Assembly (NCBI RefSeq): GCF_017813365.1
Contig: NZ_JAGIZA010000023.1
Coordinates: 1 to 64,000, forward strand
Length of the DNA: 64,000 nucleotides
DNA from: Roseomonas indoligenes
GTDB lineage: Bacteria > Pseudomonadota > Alphaproteobacteria > Acetobacterales > Acetobacteraceae
Reading direction: 5' to 3'
Both the position numbers and the translations under genes were made by a program. The stretch's first letter is position 1. Each line of letters opens with the position of its first letter. Positions 35,836 to 43,814 of the stretch are shown here, piece after piece. The notes under the pieces were generated by a model that did no database searches, was not told the DNA's origin, and saw only the letters and a list, made by a program, of their open reading frames with translations.

Positions 35836-36660
35836 ATGAGCGCACCATCCCGCTGGCCCGAAGAGGCACGCTGCGTCATCTGCGTCACCGTCCACATGGA
35901 CGGGCCGGCGGTGGAGGCGGGAAAGGGCCTGAATCACCTCGGCATTCACTCCCGCGGCCGCTACGCCGCCCGCCGCGGCATCCCCCGCAGCCTGGAGGTG
36001 CTGGCCCGCCACGGCATCCCCGCCACCTACTTCATGTGCGGCTACGACGCGGAGCTCTACCCTGGGCTGATGCGCGACGTGCACGCGGCCGGCCACGAGA
36101 TCGCCGCCCACGGCTACCGCCACGAGGGATGGGAACTCGGCGACGAGGAGGTCGGGCTGCTGGAACGCACCCACGCCATCCTCTCCGACTGCGTGGGCGA
36201 GGCGCCGGTCGGCTGGTGCTCCCCCTCCGGCCGCAAGAGCGCCGTCACGCTGCCGACGCTCCGGCGCCTCGGCTACGTCTATGATTGCAGCGAGAAGGAC
36301 GAGGACCTGCCCTACCTCGCCAGCATCGGCGGCGCGATGGCGGAGGACTTCATCATCCTGCCCAACAACACCGTCTCGCTCGATGACGCCCCGCTCTACG
36401 TGCAGGGCCAGGCGAGCGCCGCCGAGGCCCTGGCGAACTGGCTGGAGGAGCTGGAGGCGATCGCGGCCGGCGACGGCTACCTGCACTTCATCATCCACCC
36501 CCGCGCCGGCTACGGCTCCGGCACGCCCGCCCGCATGGCGGCGGCGGACCGCTTCCTCGCCGCGGCAAAGGCTGTGCCGGGCGTAGCCTTCGTCACGCTA
36601 AAGGAGCTGGCGGCGCACTGCCTTGCCCAGCCCGGCACTTGGCGGAGCCCGCGCGGATGA
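35836..36660 (+). CDS. Polysaccharide-deacetylase (NodB-fold) family hydrolase, partner A of module 2
   Basis: A 274-residue paralogue of 31585-32448. Conserved metal-site residues are Asp22 in VTVHMDGPA (the preceding Asp of module 1 is His20 here), His92 and His96 in AAHGYRHEGW, and the distal His in FIIHPRAGYGSG. Shared landmarks are PSGRK, YDCSEKDEDLPY and LPNNTVSLDD. There is no signal peptide. Its stop overlaps the start of partner B in an ATGA. The His for Asp change could alter the active site relative to module 1. Confidence 0.9.
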   Translation: MSAPSRWPEEARCVICVTVHMDGPAVEAGKGLNHLGIHSRGRYAARRGIPRSLEVLARHGIPATYFMCGYDAELYPGLMRDVHAAGHEIAAHGYRHEGWELGDEEVGLLERTHAILSDCVGEAPVGWCSPSGRKSAVTLPTLRRLGYVYDCSEKDEDLPYLASIGGAMAEDFIILPNNTVSLDDAPLYVQGQASAAEALANWLEELEAIAAGDGYLHFIIHPRAGYGSGTPARMAAADRFLAAAKAVPGVAFVTLKELAAHCLAQPGTWRSPRG

Positions 36661-37412
36661 GCGCCACCCTCCTCCTCACCGTCAACGTGCAGGGCCTCGG
36701 GCCGGAGCGTGCCGAGGCGCCGGGCACGCCACTCTTCGGCCGCTTCGCCCATGGCGGCTACACCGGGCGCATCGGCCTCACGCGGCTGCTGGACGCGCTG
36801 CGCGACCTCGGCGCGCCGGCCACCTTCTTCTGGCCTTCCACTGAGGCGGAGGTCATGCCGGCGTTGTTGGAGCGCTGCCTCGCCGAGGGCCACGAAATCG
36901 CTGCGCATGGCCACGACTTCGAGGACCACATGGCGCTCGAACCCGCGCGCGAGGAGGCTCTGCTGGAGGAGGCGCACGCGACCCTGGCACGCCTCACCGG
37001 CTCTGCCCCGGTCGGCTTCCGCGCGCCCACCGGAACGCTCTCCGCGAACACGCTGCCGATCCTCGCCCGGCTCGGCTACCGCTACGACAGCAGCTTCGTG
37101 GACGACGACGCCCCCTACCCGCTGGCTGAGGACGGTGGCGGCACCATGATGGAACTGCCCTGGAGCGAGGGGCTGGCCGACGCCACGCATTTCCGCCGCC
37201 GACTGACCCAGGACCGGGCGGAGACGATGCTAAACGAGGAACTGGACGCGCTTTTGCCGGTGGCGGGCTACGCCCTCCTAACCCTGCACCCGCGCGCCGA
37301 TCTCGGCCTCGCACGCGCGGCCCGCCTGCCGATCCTCCGCCGCCTGGTCGAGCGCGCGGCGGCCCTCGGCGCCACGCCCCGCCGCTGCCGTGACGTGCTT
37401 CCCCAGCCGTGA
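36657..37412 (+). CDS. Degenerate NodB-fold protein, partner B of module 2
   Basis: A 251-residue paralogue of 32441-33256. The metal Asp is replaced by Gln12 (LTVNVQGLG, with Asn10 before it) and the second His by Phe88 (AAHGHDFED); the distal His is kept in LTLHPRADLG. The pair of changes Asp to Gln and His to a hydrophobic residue is the same as in module 1, so the loss is conserved rather than random decay. ATG 36657 overlaps partner A. Expected to associate with A or to act without metal. Confidence 0.87.
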   Translation: MSATLLLTVNVQGLGPERAEAPGTPLFGRFAHGGYTGRIGLTRLLDALRDLGAPATFFWPSTEAEVMPALLERCLAEGHEIAAHGHDFEDHMALEPAREEALLEEAHATLARLTGSAPVGFRAPTGTLSANTLPILARLGYRYDSSFVDDDAPYPLAEDGGGTMMELPWSEGLADATHFRRRLTQDRAETMLNEELDALLPVAGYALLTLHPRADLGLARAARLPILRRLVERAAALGATPRRCRDVLPQP

Positions 37413-37441
37413 TCCCCTTCCCTGACTCTGGGAGACCGCCC

Positions 37442-38998
37442 ATGAGAGCCCTCGTCCGCGTCGCCGCCCTCGGCCTCCTCGGCACCGCCCTCGCCGCAGC
37501 ACCCGGACAGGCGCAGACCGTGCTGCGGGGCATGATCGCCTCCGACATCCGCGGCCTCATGCCGGGTATCAGCACCGACGTCGCGACGGGCGCCGTGCTG
37601 CAGCACCTCTACGAGGGACTCGTCGCCTGGCGCAGCGACGGCAGCGTCGCGCCCATGCTGGCGGAGCGCATCGAGACCTCCGACGACGGCCGCGCCGTCA
37701 CTTTCACTCTGCGCGAGGGGTTGCGCTTCCATAATGGCGCCCCCTTCACCTCTGCCGAGGTGGCCTGGACCTGGAACCGCTACCTCGATCCCAAGGCCGC
37801 CTGGCCCTGCCGCACCAACTTCGACGGCAGCCGCCAGTTGAAGATCACGGGTGTGGAGACAGATGGTCCCCTCCGCGTTACTTTCCGGCTCGCCGAACCC
37901 TCGCCCGTCTTCCTCTCCATGATGGCCCGCTCGGATTGCGACAGCAGCGGCATCGCCCATCCAGACTCGGTGGACGCGGAGGGCCGCTGGACCCGCGCCA
38001 TCGGCACCGGTCCCTTCCGCCTGGAGGAGTGGCGCCGCGGCCAGTTTGTGCAGCTCGCGCGTTTCGACGGCTACGTCCCGCGCAGCGAACCGGCGGACGG
38101 GCTCGCCGGCGGCAAGCGCGCCCTGGTGGACCGCCTGCGCTTCACCCTCATCCCCGATCCCAGCGCCGCCCGCGTGGCGCTGCAGGCCGGCAACCTCGAC
38201 GTGGTGCAGGAGCTAGAGCCGACGGTCGCGAAGGAGCTGCAGTCCGTGCCCGGCCTGCGCATCCTCCACGCCCCCACTGCCGGGCTGAACACGATCCTCA
38301 TCCGCGGCACAGACCCTGTGCTGGCCGATGCCCGCGTGCGCCAGGCCATCATCGCCGCCACAGACTCCGCCGATATGCGCGAAGGGCTCTACCAGGGCTT
38401 CGGCGCCCCGGGCGGTTCTCTCGTCCCCACCGCCAGCCGCTACTACGGCGCCGCGCAGAAGGAGGAGATCGCCTACGATCCTGCCCGCGCCGCCGGCCTG
38501 CTCCGCCAAGGCGGCTACCGCGGCCAGCCCATCACCATCACCACCAACAGCCAGTTCGGGCTGATGAAGGACACCGCCATCCTCCTTCAGGCCCAACTTC
38601 AGGCTGCCGGGATGAACGCCCGCGTGGAGGTACTGGAGTTCGGCGCCCAGTTGCAGCGCTACACGCGCGGCGACTACCAGCTGATGATCTGGAACATCAC
38701 TCCCTACCTCGATCCCGTCTTCACCTTCGACCGCTTCATCGGCCCCGCTGAGGGCCCCGCCGACAAGGTGTGGCGTAACCCTGCCGCCAACGAGGCCCTC
38801 GCCCGCCTCTCTGCCCTGCCGGAAGGCGAGGCCCGTCAACCCGCCTTCGACGCCCTACACCGTCTCTTTCTTCAGGACGCTCCGCTGATGGTCTGGACGA
38901 ACCGCGAGACGATCAGCGGCGTGCGCGCGAACGTCAGGGGTTTCGAGCCGTGGCCGGGCCTGAAGCCGAGGTTCTGGAATGTATCGGTCATGCCATAG
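37442..38998 (+). CDS. Dpp/Opp-type binding protein without its own permease, module 2
   Basis: A 518-residue SBP_bac_5 protein. The signal peptide is RALVRVAALGLLGTALAAAP ending at GQAQ, followed by GLMPGISTDVATGAVLQHLYEGLV and GTGPFRLEEW. It is more distant from the module 1 protein than the NodB-fold genes are from theirs, so it may bind another ligand. ATG 37442 is chosen over GTG 37409 because it starts a proper signal peptide and GGGAG is upstream. No transporter membrane genes adjoin. Confidence 0.92.
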   Translation: MRALVRVAALGLLGTALAAAPGQAQTVLRGMIASDIRGLMPGISTDVATGAVLQHLYEGLVAWRSDGSVAPMLAERIETSDDGRAVTFTLREGLRFHNGAPFTSAEVAWTWNRYLDPKAAWPCRTNFDGSRQLKITGVETDGPLRVTFRLAEPSPVFLSMMARSDCDSSGIAHPDSVDAEGRWTRAIGTGPFRLEEWRRGQFVQLARFDGYVPRSEPADGLAGGKRALVDRLRFTLIPDPSAARVALQAGNLDVVQELEPTVAKELQSVPGLRILHAPTAGLNTILIRGTDPVLADARVRQAIIAATDSADMREGLYQGFGAPGGSLVPTASRYYGAAQKEEIAYDPARAAGLLRQGGYRGQPITITTNSQFGLMKDTAILLQAQLQAAGMNARVEVLEFGAQLQRYTRGDYQLMIWNITPYLDPVFTFDRFIGPAEGPADKVWRNPAANEALARLSALPEGEARQPAFDALHRLFLQDAPLMVWTNRETISGVRANVRGFEPWPGLKPRFWNVSVMP

Positions 38999-39298
38999 CG
39001 TGTCGGGACTGACTGCCAGCAACGTTCTCTTCTGGATTAATGAGCCCTGAGCTTGGGGCGTTCTCTTTCTGCTGAAGCCGGGGTGCCCCCGGGCAGCATC
39101 GCCGATCGGGGCGAGAGGCGTCCTTGTTGCCGTAGTGAGCTTCCCTGATTCCTGATGCAGTGAAATCGATGCGCAACTGCCGGAGAAAGGCTCACTTTCG
39201 AGAGCAGACGGTCCTGAGAAATCCTTTTTCGAGGCTGAAATCCCGGTTCCTTTTCCTCATGGCAGGGAAGGGGAGAGACGGGTTCGGGCCTGACTACA
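38999..39298. other. Intergenic region upstream of the left long repeat
   Basis: These 300 bases contain no convincing gene. CCGGGG-TGC-CCCCGG (39078-39092) is a strong short hairpin after the binding-protein gene and could help end transcription, though no T run follows. Base composition is lower in G+C than in the flanking genes. Confidence 0.55.
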
Positions 39299-40435
39299 CC
39301 CCCAACCAGCGAATCGGATTTTCGTTATACATCAGCGGCTTACGTCGGCGATCCAGCCCTTGGAGGTGGCCCGGCAGCCCGTGTCACACAACAGCGTCAC
39401 ACAACGGCCCACCCCTCCCGGCGCCGACTGCGCCGACGCACTACCCGCGCCCGCTCTCGGTGGGCGGCAACACATGCCTGGGACTGCGCCTCGGCGCGAG
39501 ACAAACGACGGCGCACGGCATGCGCGACGGCCGTATTCGACCGCTACGGGCAAGCGGTTGAGCGATGTCCAGCCCGATCGTCAGCGGTTTGTCGTCCAGA
39601 GGCGCTGGCTCTTAGGAGCAAGGGTGCCCACCGGCACGGGTGAAATCTGCCGGAGGCGGACACCTCCGCCGTTAGCCCCGGCCGTTTGCCGCGCAGCGGC
39701 GCCGTCACGGCCAGTTGCACAATACCGTCGAGGTTGCGCGACACCGTATCGGCGAAGGTGTGGTAGTTCCGCGCCGTCAGGGCGCTGCACAGCAACGCCA
39801 CCGTGCACGGTGCCTCCGCCCCGGCCCCGGCGGCGGGCGCCAGTGGCAGCGCGGCGGCCAGGATCAGCAGCCGGCGGTCGGGGGGGCAGTCGGCACGTTG
39901 CGCCGTTTCTTTCAGGGCTGCGTCCAGCGGAACCGTTCGCTGGGCGCGCCGTCTGCCCCCGGCGCCGTGGCTGCGGTGTGGCGGAACACGTCGGCGGTTT
40001 GCCCGCCGGGGTCCGCCCGCGCCGCGTTCAGTCCTTGCGGTGGCCGCGGCCGGACTGGGTCTTCTCGGCCCCTGCCGCGGCGGCGTGGCCCTTTTCCGCC
40101 TTGCCGGCGGTCGCGGTGGAGGTGTCGTCGGTCGGGGAGTCGTTGTCGGCGGCGGTGGATGCGGCCGGCTTGGGCGAGCCGTGGCCGTGCGTGGTCGGGG
40201 CCGGCGGCGGCCCGCCCTCGGTCACGTCGGGGGACGACGGCAGGCGGTTGCCGGGCACCAGGGGGCGTTCGTTCTGGTCGCTCATGGGGGCGTTCCTCGC
40301 GGTTCGTGCTCGCGAGGTTAACCCGGCGGGCGCCGGGCGAGTTGCGGCGGGAACATGGCCTTGGACCTGCGCTAACGGTGAAGGCGGAAGCTAGACCAGT
40401 GACCGACCTTGGCCGGGAGCGGCATTTCCGCTTCC
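39299..40435 (+). repeat. Long direct repeat, left copy (about 1.14 kb)
   Basis: This segment recurs in the same orientation at 45157-46499. It begins at CCCAACCAGCGAATCGGATT and ends near GACCGACCTTGGCCGG; most lines differ by only a few substitutions. The left copy lacks about 218 bases present in the right copy. Both copies contain the same 85-residue minus-strand reading frame. No transposase or recombinase was recognised. The two copies bracket the alkylation-repair genes. Confidence 0.9.
40028..40285 (-). CDS. Small hydrophilic protein, 85 residues (left copy)
   Basis: An 85-residue frame with GAGGAA about 8 bases before its ATG. The protein is rich in Pro, Ala, Gly, Thr and Ser and highly polar (PLVPGNRLPSSPDV, AADNDSPTDDTSTATAG, ending QSGRGHRKD), so it is probably disordered. 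An identical protein is encoded in the right repeat at 46102-46359. No domain or membrane segment is visible and no function is proposed. Confidence 0.6.
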   Translation of the reverse strand: MSDQNERPLVPGNRLPSSPDVTEGGPPPAPTTHGHGSPKPAASTAADNDSPTDDTSTATAGKAEKGHAAAAGAEKTQSGRGHRKD

Positions 40436-40563
40436 GGGCGAAGCCCCCGGGACAGCGGCTGTAAGTCAATAGGCGAGCCCTGGCCACTTCCGCGGCTGAG
40501 GCGACCTTCAGGTCCGACGTGGGTCCGGTGGCGGCCAGTAGGCGAACATCGCAGGTCGGCAGG

Positions 40564-41220
40564 TCACCGGGCGACCCTGAAGGTCAGATTGTATCGTCGC
40601 TCGCCCGCAGGGCTCTCGCCGCCGCTCAGCGTGTCGACGCCGTGAAAGGTCAGCCGGGCCGGACCACCCCAGACCACCACGTCGCCGTGGAAGAGGCGTA
40701 TTCGCATGGGCCTGTCGGCCCGGGTAGCGCCGCCCCACAGGAACGTTGCGGGCAGCCCCAGGGAGACCGAGACGATCGGGGCGTCGAAGTCCAGTTCGTT
40801 CCGATCCTGGTGGAGCGAGAGCCGGGACCCCGGCTCGTACCGGTTCATCAGGCAGGAATCCGGTTCGAACCCGCGATAACCTGCGACCTCGGCCGCCCGC
40901 CCGGCGAGGCGACGGAACGTCTCTGGCATCGCCGGCCACGGTTCACCGGTTTGGGGATCCAACGGATCATAGCGGTAGCCGGTCCGGTCCGTCACCCAGC
41001 CGACGCTCCCGCAATTGGTCATCGCGACCGACATCGGCCATCCGCCTGGTGTGACCATGTTCCGGAACGGCGCCCTGGCCTCGACGCGACGAAGATCCTC
41101 CAGCAGGGCCGGTGCATCCGGAGCGGCGAAGCCGCCCAGCAGCATGGCACCCGGCCGCAAGGGCATCGCATGTCGGCCTTCCCCGAACAGGTCCGGCGCA
41201 AACATCTCCTCAGGCTGCAT
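40564..41220 (-). CDS. alkB: AlkB, DNA oxidative demethylase
   Basis: A 218-residue homologue of E. coli AlkB, which uses Fe(II) and 2-oxoglutarate to remove methyl groups from 1-methyladenine and 3-methylcytosine. The iron ligands are His137 and Asp139 (SLHQDRNE) and His193 (TFHGVD). The 2-oxoglutarate-binding pattern R-x-N-x-T-x-R is RYNLTFR at 209-215. WGGATRADRP is also typical. ATG 41220 overlaps the end of the upstream oxygenase gene by 11 bases. It is the last gene of the ogt operon, under a putative Ada box at 42494. Confidence 0.95.
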   Translation of the reverse strand: MQPEEMFAPDLFGEGRHAMPLRPGAMLLGGFAAPDAPALLEDLRRVEARAPFRNMVTPGGWPMSVAMTNCGSVGWVTDRTGYRYDPLDPQTGEPWPAMPETFRRLAGRAAEVAGYRGFEPDSCLMNRYEPGSRLSLHQDRNELDFDAPIVSVSLGLPATFLWGGATRADRPMRIRLFHGDVVVWGGPARLTFHGVDTLSGGESPAGERRYNLTFRVAR

Positions 41221-41914
41221 CGTGGAAGATGATCCCGACCGTGTGTCGGCGCCCGGAGCGCAATTCGCTGACGCCATGCCGCAAGATCACCCGGTAATCC
41301 CCTTTGGCGCCACGGTGCGGCCGGCTGTTGACGGCGAACACCACGGCATCACCCCTGGTGAGCGGCACGACCGCCGGGCGCGATTGCATGCGTGGGCGCT
41401 GTTCAGTCAGGACGAACTCCCCACCTTCGAATGCCTCCCGCGGCTCCGACAGCAGCGCCGCCACCTGCAGGGGGAAGACGTGTTCGCCGTAGAGGTCCTG
41501 GTGGAGGCAGTTGTAGTCGCCCGGCTCGTATTGCAGCAGCAGCGGCGTCGGGCGGCGCTGTCCGGCGGCGTGGCACCGCTCCAGGAACTCCGCATGAGTG
41601 GCGGGGAACCGCACGTCCATCCCCATGCGCTCGTGCCAAGCGTTCGCGATCGGAGCGAGCTTCAGGTAGAGGCAGGTCCTCAGCTCCTGCACGAGATCGG
41701 GCAGGGGGTAGGAGAAGTAGCGGTACTCGCCCTTCCCGAAGCCGTGCCTGGCCATGATGACGTGACTGCGGAACGCGGGGGTGTCCCCGTACAGGGCGGC
41801 GATGGAGTCGCTCTGGTCGGCCGTCAGCAGCCCCGGCAGCACCGCCCAGCCCTGCCGGTCGAGGTCGCCGGCGAGCGCCGTCCAGTCGAACCTCTCGATG
41901 CGTGTTACGGTCAT
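41210..41914 (-). CDS. 2OG-Fe(II) oxygenase of the alkylation-repair operon
   Basis: A 234-residue 2-oxoglutarate/Fe(II) oxygenase. The facial triad is likely His138 and Asp140 (CLHQDLYGEH) with a distal His213 (LRHGVSELRSG); Arg223 is a candidate 2-oxoglutarate ligand. It is not AlkB-like in sequence beyond the fold and belongs to a family found beside ada/alkB genes in other bacteria, whose substrate I do not know to be established. Its start overlaps the ogt stop and its stop overlaps alkB, so it is translationally coupled to two repair proteins. Confidence 0.88.
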   Translation of the reverse strand: MTVTRIERFDWTALAGDLDRQGWAVLPGLLTADQSDSIAALYGDTPAFRSHVIMARHGFGKGEYRYFSYPLPDLVQELRTCLYLKLAPIANAWHERMGMDVRFPATHAEFLERCHAAGQRRPTPLLLQYEPGDYNCLHQDLYGEHVFPLQVAALLSEPREAFEGGEFVLTEQRPRMQSRPAVVPLTRGDAVVFAVNSRPHRGAKGDYRVILRHGVSELRSGRRHTVGIIFHDAA

Positions 41915-42438
41915 GCGGCCTTCTCCAAGGCGAGCAGCCTGCGCTTGCGGTGGACGCCCCAGCGATAGCCGGAGATCGAGCCGTCTGCCTTCAGGACACG
42001 GTGGCAGGGAACCACGACGGCGAGACGATTGGCGGCACAGGCTGCGCCCACCTCCTGCGCGGTGAGACCGGTGCCGATCGCCCGGGCAAGCGCACCATAG
42101 GTGCGGGTCTCGCCGCTCGGAATGGCGCGCAGCGCCGTCCAGACGGCGAGCTCCCCGGCGTTCCCGCGCATGTCCAGGTCGAAACCGGGTTCGCCGGTGG
42201 GCGCATCGAGGTAGCAGGCGACGGCGGACAGCACGGGGCCGATGGCGGTCCCGTTCTCGACGACATCGGCACCCGGAAGCGCCTCGGCCAGCTTACGGCT
42301 CAGTTCGTTCCGGTCGGCGCCGAGGAGCACCGCGGCAACGCCGCGCCGGCTGACGGCCACGGCTGCCAGCCCGGTGGTGGTCGGGTGATAGCCGTAGTGG
42401 ATGGTATCGGCCGCGAAGGGCAGCACGTCGTCGCTCAT
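41911..42438 (-). CDS. ogt: Methylated-DNA--protein-cysteine methyltransferase (Ogt type)
   Basis: A 175-residue O6-alkylguanine transferase. The acceptor is Cys145 in VVVPCHRVL, with the DNA-binding helix around GLTAQEVGAACAANR and the C-terminal GYRWGVHRKRRLL. It takes the alkyl group from O6-alkylguanine onto its cysteine and is inactivated. ATG 42438 has GGAG upstream; the open frame that continues further upstream is only a shadow of ada. First gene of a three-gene operon; a 22-bp Ada-box-like motif lies 55 bases upstream. Confidence 0.95.
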   Translation of the reverse strand: MSDDVLPFAADTIHYGYHPTTTGLAAVAVSRRGVAAVLLGADRNELSRKLAEALPGADVVENGTAIGPVLSAVACYLDAPTGEPGFDLDMRGNAGELAVWTALRAIPSGETRTYGALARAIGTGLTAQEVGAACAANRLAVVVPCHRVLKADGSISGYRWGVHRKRRLLALEKAA

Positions 42439-42493
42439 GTCGCTTGCTCCATCTCTCATGGAGGGAGGATAGGTGGCAGTGCCGTCACCGGCG

Positions 42494-42515
42494 CTCCGGC
42501 TCTTGCTCTCGAATC
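42494..42515 (-). promoter_or_regulatory. Ada-box-like motif upstream of ogt
   Basis: Read on the minus strand, the motif starts GATTCGAGAGCAAG and ends GCCGGAG. It matches the motif before ada at 21 of 22 positions, with exactly the same 55-base gap to the start codon. TATCCT follows as a possible -10 element 22 bases downstream. The segment resembles the E. coli Ada box (core AAAGCGCA). Confidence 0.75.
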
Positions 42516-42538
42516 GAAAGAGGAGCCGGAGCGGGAGA

Positions 42539-43612
42539 TCAGGCAGAGGCAAGCTCACGATTGAGGATCGCGCGCTTGCGTTCGACACCCCAGGCGTAGC
42601 CGGAGAGGGCACCGTCGTTTCGAACGACGCGGTGGCAGGGGATCGCGACCGCCAGCCTGTTGGAAGCGCATGCGCCCGCGACGGCCCGTGTCGCCTTCGG
42701 CAGGCCGATGCGCTCGGCGACATCGGTGTAGGACAGGGTCTGCCCGACCGGAATGTCACGCAAGGCCTGCCAGACCCGCTGCTGGAATGCGGTGCCGCGA
42801 ACGTCGAGCGGAAGGTCAAGCCCGACCTGCGGCGACTCCACAAAGCCGACCACCTTCGCGACGATCGCCTCGTAATTGGCATCGGCGCCGATCAACGTCG
42901 CCTTCGGGAAGCGATCCTGGAGGTTCCGTGCCAGGGCTTCGGGATCGTCGCCGAGGAGGATGGCGGCGACGCCCCTGGTGCTGGATGCGACCAGGATGGA
43001 GCCGAAGGTCGTCTCGCCGATCGCGAAGCGGATCTCCTCTCTCGCCCCGCCCTTGCGGAAGTTCGATGGGGTCATTCCGAGCATGGCGTTGGACGCTTCG
43101 TAGAAGCGGCCGCTCGAACCAAAGCCCGCATCGTACATCGCTTCGGTGACACTGTTCTCGCCGGCCAAGGCCTCGCGCAGGCGCCTCGCGCGATGGGCGG
43201 CCGCATAGCCCTTGGGCGTGAGGCCGGTGTGCGCCTTGAAGATGCGGTGGAAATGGCCGGGGCTCAGCGAGAGGGCCTCGGCGAGATCCGTCAGCGACGG
43301 TGCGGCCTCGCTCGTCTCGATGATCCGGCAGGCCCTGGTGACGATCTCGGCGTTCACGGCCTCAGCGGCCGGCCCGTCGGGCTTGCACCGCCTGCACGCC
43401 CTGAAGCCGGTCCTCCGCGCGCTTTCGAGAGTGTCGTGGATGGTGACGTTCTTCGGGTTGCAGCCGCGCGAGGCGCAGGACGGCCGGCAATACACACCTG
43501 TCGTGCTGACGGTGTACCAGAACTCGCCGTCGGCGGTCCTGTCGCGGGCGACGATGCGCGCCCAGCGCGGATCGGCGAGGTTTGCGGCAGCCTGCTTGTC
43601 CTGGCTGTTCAT
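42539..43612 (-). CDS. ada: Ada, bifunctional alkylation sensor/activator and methyltransferase
   Basis: A 357-residue full-length Ada. The N-terminal zinc site has Cys42, Cys46, Cys73 and Cys76; Cys42 corresponds to the E. coli Cys38 that takes a methyl group from phosphotriesters and switches the protein into an activator. An AraC-type helix-turn-helix follows (residues about 85-185). The C-terminal methyltransferase has Cys326 in AIPCHRVV. ATG 43612 follows GAGGAGGAA. It probably controls its own gene, the flavin reductase gene and the ogt operon through the shared motif. Confidence 0.96.
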   Translation of the reverse strand: MNSQDKQAAANLADPRWARIVARDRTADGEFWYTVSTTGVYCRPSCASRGCNPKNVTIHDTLESARRTGFRACRRCKPDGPAAEAVNAEIVTRACRIIETSEAAPSLTDLAEALSLSPGHFHRIFKAHTGLTPKGYAAAHRARRLREALAGENSVTEAMYDAGFGSSGRFYEASNAMLGMTPSNFRKGGAREEIRFAIGETTFGSILVASSTRGVAAILLGDDPEALARNLQDRFPKATLIGADANYEAIVAKVVGFVESPQVGLDLPLDVRGTAFQQRVWQALRDIPVGQTLSYTDVAERIGLPKATRAVAGACASNRLAVAIPCHRVVRNDGALSGYAWGVERKRAILNRELASA

Positions 43613-43667
43613 GGGGTTATTCCTCCTCATCCTGACCCTGAGGTAGCCCGGCCCGTGGCCTGCAACA

Positions 43668-43689
43668 CTCCGGCTGTTGCTCTCGAATC
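43668..43689 (-). promoter_or_regulatory. Ada-box-like motif upstream of ada
   Basis: On the minus strand the motif begins GATTCGAGAGCAAC and ends GCCGGAG, one base different from the ogt copy and again 55 bases from the start codon. TACCTC at the same offset may be a weak -10 element, as expected for an activator-dependent promoter. Confidence 0.75.
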
Positions 43690-43753
43690 TGAATACTGCG
43701 CCCCTGGCCTGCTGTGCGTGCGCCCGTTTCGGACAGTGCACAGCCCTCCCAGG

Positions 43754-43785
43754 CGAAGCCATGCCTGTTCGGAGGCATGGCTTCG
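43754..43785 (-). terminator. Perfect 12-bp stem-loop between flavin reductase and ada promoter
   Basis: CGAAGCCATGCC (43754-43765) and GGCATGGCTTCG (43774-43785) pair perfectly around an 8-base loop. The structure follows the flavin reductase stop (43815) by about 30 bases and precedes the ada motif. It could end the flavin reductase transcript, but there is no U tract, so a Rho-dependent pause or an mRNA-stabilising hairpin are alternatives. Confidence 0.55.
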
Positions 43786-43814
43786 ACCTGCTCTCACGCC
43801 GGCTGATTGAAAGC

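Noticed and set aside
39460-39910. Minus-strand frame in the long repeat with a hydrophobic stretch (RLLILAAALPLAPAAGAGA) as a secreted protein
   Set aside because: The frame has no proper start codon before the hydrophobic stretch and no family pattern. Conservation in both repeats reflects general identity of the copies.
41911-42882. 323-codon version of ogt extending upstream
   Set aside because: The extra 148 residues are a frame shadow of ada; ATG 42438 has a ribosome binding site and gives the normal Ogt length.
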